This document shows positions 61,503 through 64,000 of a stretch of 64,000 nt of DNA, one piece after another; positions within the stretch are counted from its first letter, which is position 1; every line of letters begins with the position of its first letter. The DNA is from Fibrella arboris. Lineage in GTDB: Bacteria > Bacteroidota > Bacteroidia > Cytophagales > Spirosomataceae. Location: contig NZ_JBGGWE010000004.1 in the NCBI RefSeq assembly GCF_041321095.1, positions 310,001-374,000 on the forward strand, read 5' to 3'. Position numbers and translations under genes: made by a program. Below the pieces are notes generated by a model, which saw nothing but the letters and a program-made list of their open reading frames with translations, ran no database searches and was not told the DNA's origin.

Positions 61503-62705
61503 TTACAGGTTTTGTGTGATGATCGATAGCAGGTCGGCAGCTACTTCGTCCTTCGATTTTAAGCTAAATTCGGTAACGACTTCCTGCCTATCCATAACGG
61601 TTATTTTGTTAGTGTCGTGCCCAAAACCGGCGCCCGAATCCCGTAACGAATTCAGGACAATCCAGTCTAAATTCTTACGATGGAGCTTGCTCAACGCATT
61701 TTCCAGCTCATTGTTCGTCTCCAGCGCGAAACCCATTAACAACTGGTCAGCGCGCTTTTTCGCCCCCAGTGTAGCGGCAATATCAACGGTTTTAGTGAGC
61801 TCAACAGTAAACTGGGCCTCTTTCTTTTTTATCTTTTCCAGCGCCGGATAAGCCGGTGTGTAATCTGCCACCGCCGCGTTTAGAATGGTTATATCAGCCT
61901 CAGCAAACGCAGCCGAAGCGGCTTCAAACATCTCCTGCGCAGAGCGCACATCGATTCGCTGTATAGTCGGTTCAGGCGTTTTCAGGTACGTTGGCCCGCA
62001 GACGAGCGTAACCTGGGCACCCGCCAGCGCAAAAGCGCGAGCCAACGCAAAACCCATCTTGCCGGTCGAATGATTGCTAATGTACCGGACCGGATCGATC
62101 GCTTCCTGGGTGGGGCCGGCGGTGATGAGCACCTGCTTACCTGTCACTGCTTCCTGCCGACTAAAATACCGTTCCAGAATCTGCACGATCGTTTCTGGCT
62201 CAGCCAGTCGCCCCTCGCCTACCAGCCCACTCGCCAGTTCGCCATGTTCGGCCCGGATGATGTGGTTGCCAAAACGCTTCAATCTGGCCAAATTCTCAAG
62301 CGTGGCGGGGTGTTGATACATATCCAGGTCCATGGCTGGCGCGATAAACACCGGGCACTTCGCCGACAGGTACGTTGCCGACAGTAAATCGTCGCAGAGG
62401 GCGGTGGCGCAACGGGCCAATGTCCGGGCCGAGGCTGGCGCAATGACGAGCGCATCAGCCCAAAGACCCAGGTCGACGTGGTTGTTCCAGACGTCGTTCG
62501 CATCGGCCACGAAGGTCGAAAGCGCCGGTCGCTTAGACAGTGTAGCCAGCGTCAAGGGCGTAATGAATGTCTTGGCCGACTCGGTCATGATCACCTGCAC
62601 CTCGGCCCCTGTTTTCACCAACAGGCGAATCAGTATCGCTGCCTTGTAGGCAGCGATACTACCAGACACACCCAGAATAATTCGTTTACCTCGCAGGGGT
62701 TCCAT
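61503..62705 (-). CDS. coaBC: Bifunctional phosphopantothenoylcysteine decarboxylase/synthetase
   Basis: 400 residues from ATG 62705. The N-terminal CoaC flavoprotein half has GVSGSIAAYKA, APASARTLARCATALCDD and APAMDLDMYQHPA; the CoaB half has ITAGPTQEAIDPVRYISNHSTGKMG near residue 195 and NAAVADYTP near 275. The decarboxylase loop that reads LACGxxGxGR in Escherichia coli reads LASGLVGEGRLAEP here, so the cysteine is replaced by serine. It makes 4'-phosphopantetheine in CoA synthesis. Adjacent to rpoZ, as in many genomes. Confidence 0.94.
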   Translation of the reverse strand: MEPLRGKRIILGVSGSIAAYKAAILIRLLVKTGAEVQVIMTESAKTFITPLTLATLSKRPALSTFVADANDVWNNHVDLGLWADALVIAPASARTLARCATALCDDLLSATYLSAKCPVFIAPAMDLDMYQHPATLENLARLKRFGNHIIRAEHGELASGLVGEGRLAEPETIVQILERYFSRQEAVTGKQVLITAGPTQEAIDPVRYISNHSTGKMGFALARAFALAGAQVTLVCGPTYLKTPEPTIQRIDVRSAQEMFEAASAAFAEADITILNAAVADYTPAYPALEKIKKKEAQFTVELTKTVDIAATLGAKKRADQLLMGFALETNNELENALSKLHRKNLDWIVLNSLRDSGAGFGHDTNKITVMDRQEVVTEFSLKSKDEVAADLLSIITQNL

Positions 62706-62717
62706 AGGCAGCAAAAA

Positions 62718-62784
62718 TCCCACGTGAAGCACAAAGATGTACAGAGTTTGTGCAAACTCCGTGCCTTTGCTCCCTCACGTGGGA
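62718..62784. terminator. Nested hairpin between rpoZ and coaBC
   Basis: Perfect 10 bp outer arms (TCCCACGTGA, 62718-62727, and inverse 62775-62784) enclose a second perfect palindrome (GAGTTTG-TG-CAAACTC, 62744-62759). It lies 20 bp after the rpoZ stop and 12 bp before the coaBC start on the minus strand, so it may terminate or attenuate transcription between them. Confidence 0.7.
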
Positions 62785-62804
62785 TAAGGTGTTAAACGGG
62801 CAGG

Positions 62805-63119
62805 CTATTTCTCTTCGCCTTCTTCTGGATACCGGAAATAAACTTTACCAGCCAAAAACTCGTCGGTTGCCAACGTAGTAGGCTTAGGCATTCGCTCATA
62901 GAACTTCGAGATTTCGATCTGCTCGCGGTTCTCAAACACCTCTTCAAGATTATCAACGGCCGAAACGAACTCCGACAGTTTGTTGCTTAGCTCCTCTTTG
63001 TTCTTGGTCGAGATCTGACGCGCCCGCTTCGAGATGATCGAAACCGACTCGTATAGATTGCCTGTCATTGCCGCAATTTTGTCGGTATCGCGTGTGATAA
63101 TTGACGGATTTGATGCCAT
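62805..63119 (-). CDS. rpoZ: RNA polymerase omega subunit family protein
   Basis: 104 residues: SIITRDTDKIAAMTGNLYESVSIISKRARQ is the omega core in its Bacteroidota form, followed by a helical stretch and an acidic C-terminus (YFRYPEEGEEK). It supports RNA polymerase assembly. It is encoded between bamD and coaBC, the conserved neighbourhood for this gene in the phylum, with only 5 bp to bamD. Confidence 0.88.
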   Translation of the reverse strand: MASNPSIITRDTDKIAAMTGNLYESVSIISKRARQISTKNKEELSNKLSEFVSAVDNLEEVFENREQIEISKFYERMPKPTTLATDEFLAGKVYFRYPEEGEEK

Positions 63120-63124
63120 AGTGT

Positions 63125-64000
63125 TTATTTGTTTGCCGAGGTTACTTTCGCCGGGGCGTTGGGATTCGGCTGTAATTGCTTTTTAAGTTCTTCGCGCGCT
63201 TTTTCTTCTTTGGCAATGCGATCCAGCTCTTTCATGCTGCCTTCAAGCATCTTTTCGGCCTGCTTTAGATACTTGCTCGAAGGATATTTTTCCTGAAACG
63301 ACTTGTAAAACGCCACTGCTTCCTGAAAACGTTCCTTCTGCTTGGTATCCAGCGAGTTTTTAGCCAGATTATACTCCGCGTCTACTTTGAGAAAGGCCAG
63401 TTCTTCGTTGTATTCTGAATCAGGGAATTCCCGCTGAAAATTGTTGATCGATACAACCGACGATTTGTAGTTAGCAATACTGAAGCCACTTACTTTATAG
63501 TATTGTTTGGCTCGTTCGTATGCCTTTCTTTCCAGTTTCTTCCGTAGGTTCAGAATCAATTCCGTACAGTCTTTTACATGCTCGCTGTCTGGGTTCGTAT
63601 TGACAAAGTCCTGTAGAGCCGACATCGCCGTAATGGTGTTCGACTGATCCAGATTGAAACCAGGTGTCGCTTTATACAGCGAGAGCGCATACATATACAT
63701 TGCATCTGGTGCGAACTCGCTGCGGGCAAACGTTTCATAAAAACGCTTAAAAAGCTGAGCAGCAGGCTCATACAATGACTGGTTGTACTGCGTATAGGCG
63801 TAATTGAACTGCGAAATCTCCTGTTCTGAACTACCTTTTAGTTTAGGAATAATTTCCTCAAATAATAAACCTGCCCGGTACCAGTCCTTCTTTTCGTAGT
63901 ACTTCAGGGCAGCCTTGTACTTCTGATCATCGGTACCACTCTTCTGTAGTTTAGCAAAGTCGCTACACGCCGATAAACCGAGCACGAAGAGGCTAACAAT
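63125..64000 (-). CDS. bamD: Outer membrane protein assembly factor BamD, start beyond window
   Basis: The frame is open to the window edge; residues upstream of an internal GTG (63985) read IVSLFVLGLSAC, a lipoprotein signal with lipobox, so the true start lies outside. Five TPR-like units follow (YKAALKYYEKKDWYRAGLLFE, YNQSLYEPAAQLFKRFYETF, ALSLYKATPGF, and others), then a charged coiled-coil tail. BamD binds the C-terminal signal of outer membrane proteins and works with BamA. It is co-directional with rpoZ (5 bp). Confidence 0.9.
   Translation of the reverse strand: MVSLFVLGLSACSDFAKLQKSGTDDQKYKAALKYYEKKDWYRAGLLFEEIIPKLKGSSEQEISQFNYAYTQYNQSLYEPAAQLFKRFYETFARSEFAPDAMYMYALSLYKATPGFNLDQSNTITAMSALQDFVNTNPDSEHVKDCTELILNLRKKLERKAYERAKQYYKVSGFSIANYKSSVVSINNFQREFPDSEYNEELAFLKVDAEYNLAKNSLDTKQKERFQEAVAFYKSFQEKYPSSKYLKQAEKMLEGSMKELDRIAKEEKAREELKKQLQPNPNAPAKVTSANK

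Overview
The window looks like chromosomal DNA of a Bacteroidota member of the Cytophagales, most likely Spirosoma or a close relative. Supporting signs are moderate GC, start codons without clear Shine-Dalgarno sequences, a few TAnnTTTG-type -7 boxes, a PorD/DUF4835 protein of the type IX secretion system, a Bacteroidota-type omega subunit, and many secreted glycoside hydrolases and esterases. There is no rRNA, tRNA, CRISPR array, prophage or insertion sequence that I can support. No gene-free stretch exceeds about 300 bases; the longest (24898-25174, 41653-41911, 48435-48715) are promoter-type regions.

Layout. 1-1828: end of arsS, then arsM (arsenosugar synthesis). 1934-3389: xseA and xseB (exonuclease VII). 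3603-7444: a DUF937/OmpA-type protein, then two Tat-exported sugar enzymes. 7593-9170: a TrpF-like barrel protein and a TPR membrane protein. 9348-14173: two secreted glycoside hydrolases (one unassigned, one GH20) flanking a small secreted protein. 14324-17311: a lipoprotein, then the last two steps of a Weimberg-type pentose pathway. 17490-24268: mnmA, an HMG-CoA lyase-like gene, two small genes, and a very large sensor kinase. 24283-25531: a NUMOD4/HNH protein with a striking palindromic upstream region, and a CoA-binding protein.

25704-48434 is a 23 kb block of genes all on the minus strand. It encodes xylan and arabinoxylan breakdown: GH10 xylanase, GH8 exo-oligoxylanase, two GH43 enzymes, GH127, GH95, a CE6-type acetyl esterase, a BD-FAE-like esterase, and six CE1-type esterase genes carrying seven catalytic domains. 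No SusC/SusD pair is present. An AraC regulator and an SDR oxidoreductase sit near the downstream end as a separate unit. The products would debranch (esterases, GH43, GH127, GH95) and cut (GH10, GH8) the polymer; the released pentoses could feed the Weimberg enzymes at 14.8-17.3 kb.

48716-64000 is mostly housekeeping: fabH, purS, pssA, an MBL hydrolase, a TPR histidine kinase, an RsmI-like methyltransferase, coaX, a porin-like protein, lptC, a cytochrome c/SCO/lipoprotein group, recN, porD, coaBC, rpoZ and the start-truncated bamD.

Two genome-scale patterns stand out. First, the 10-mer CAGGTACGTT (or its complement) occurs at least 21 times in 64 kb, in genes on both strands and in intergenic DNA. 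Second, many intergenic gaps hold long hairpins, several of them built from short tandem words whose inverted copies form the other arm.
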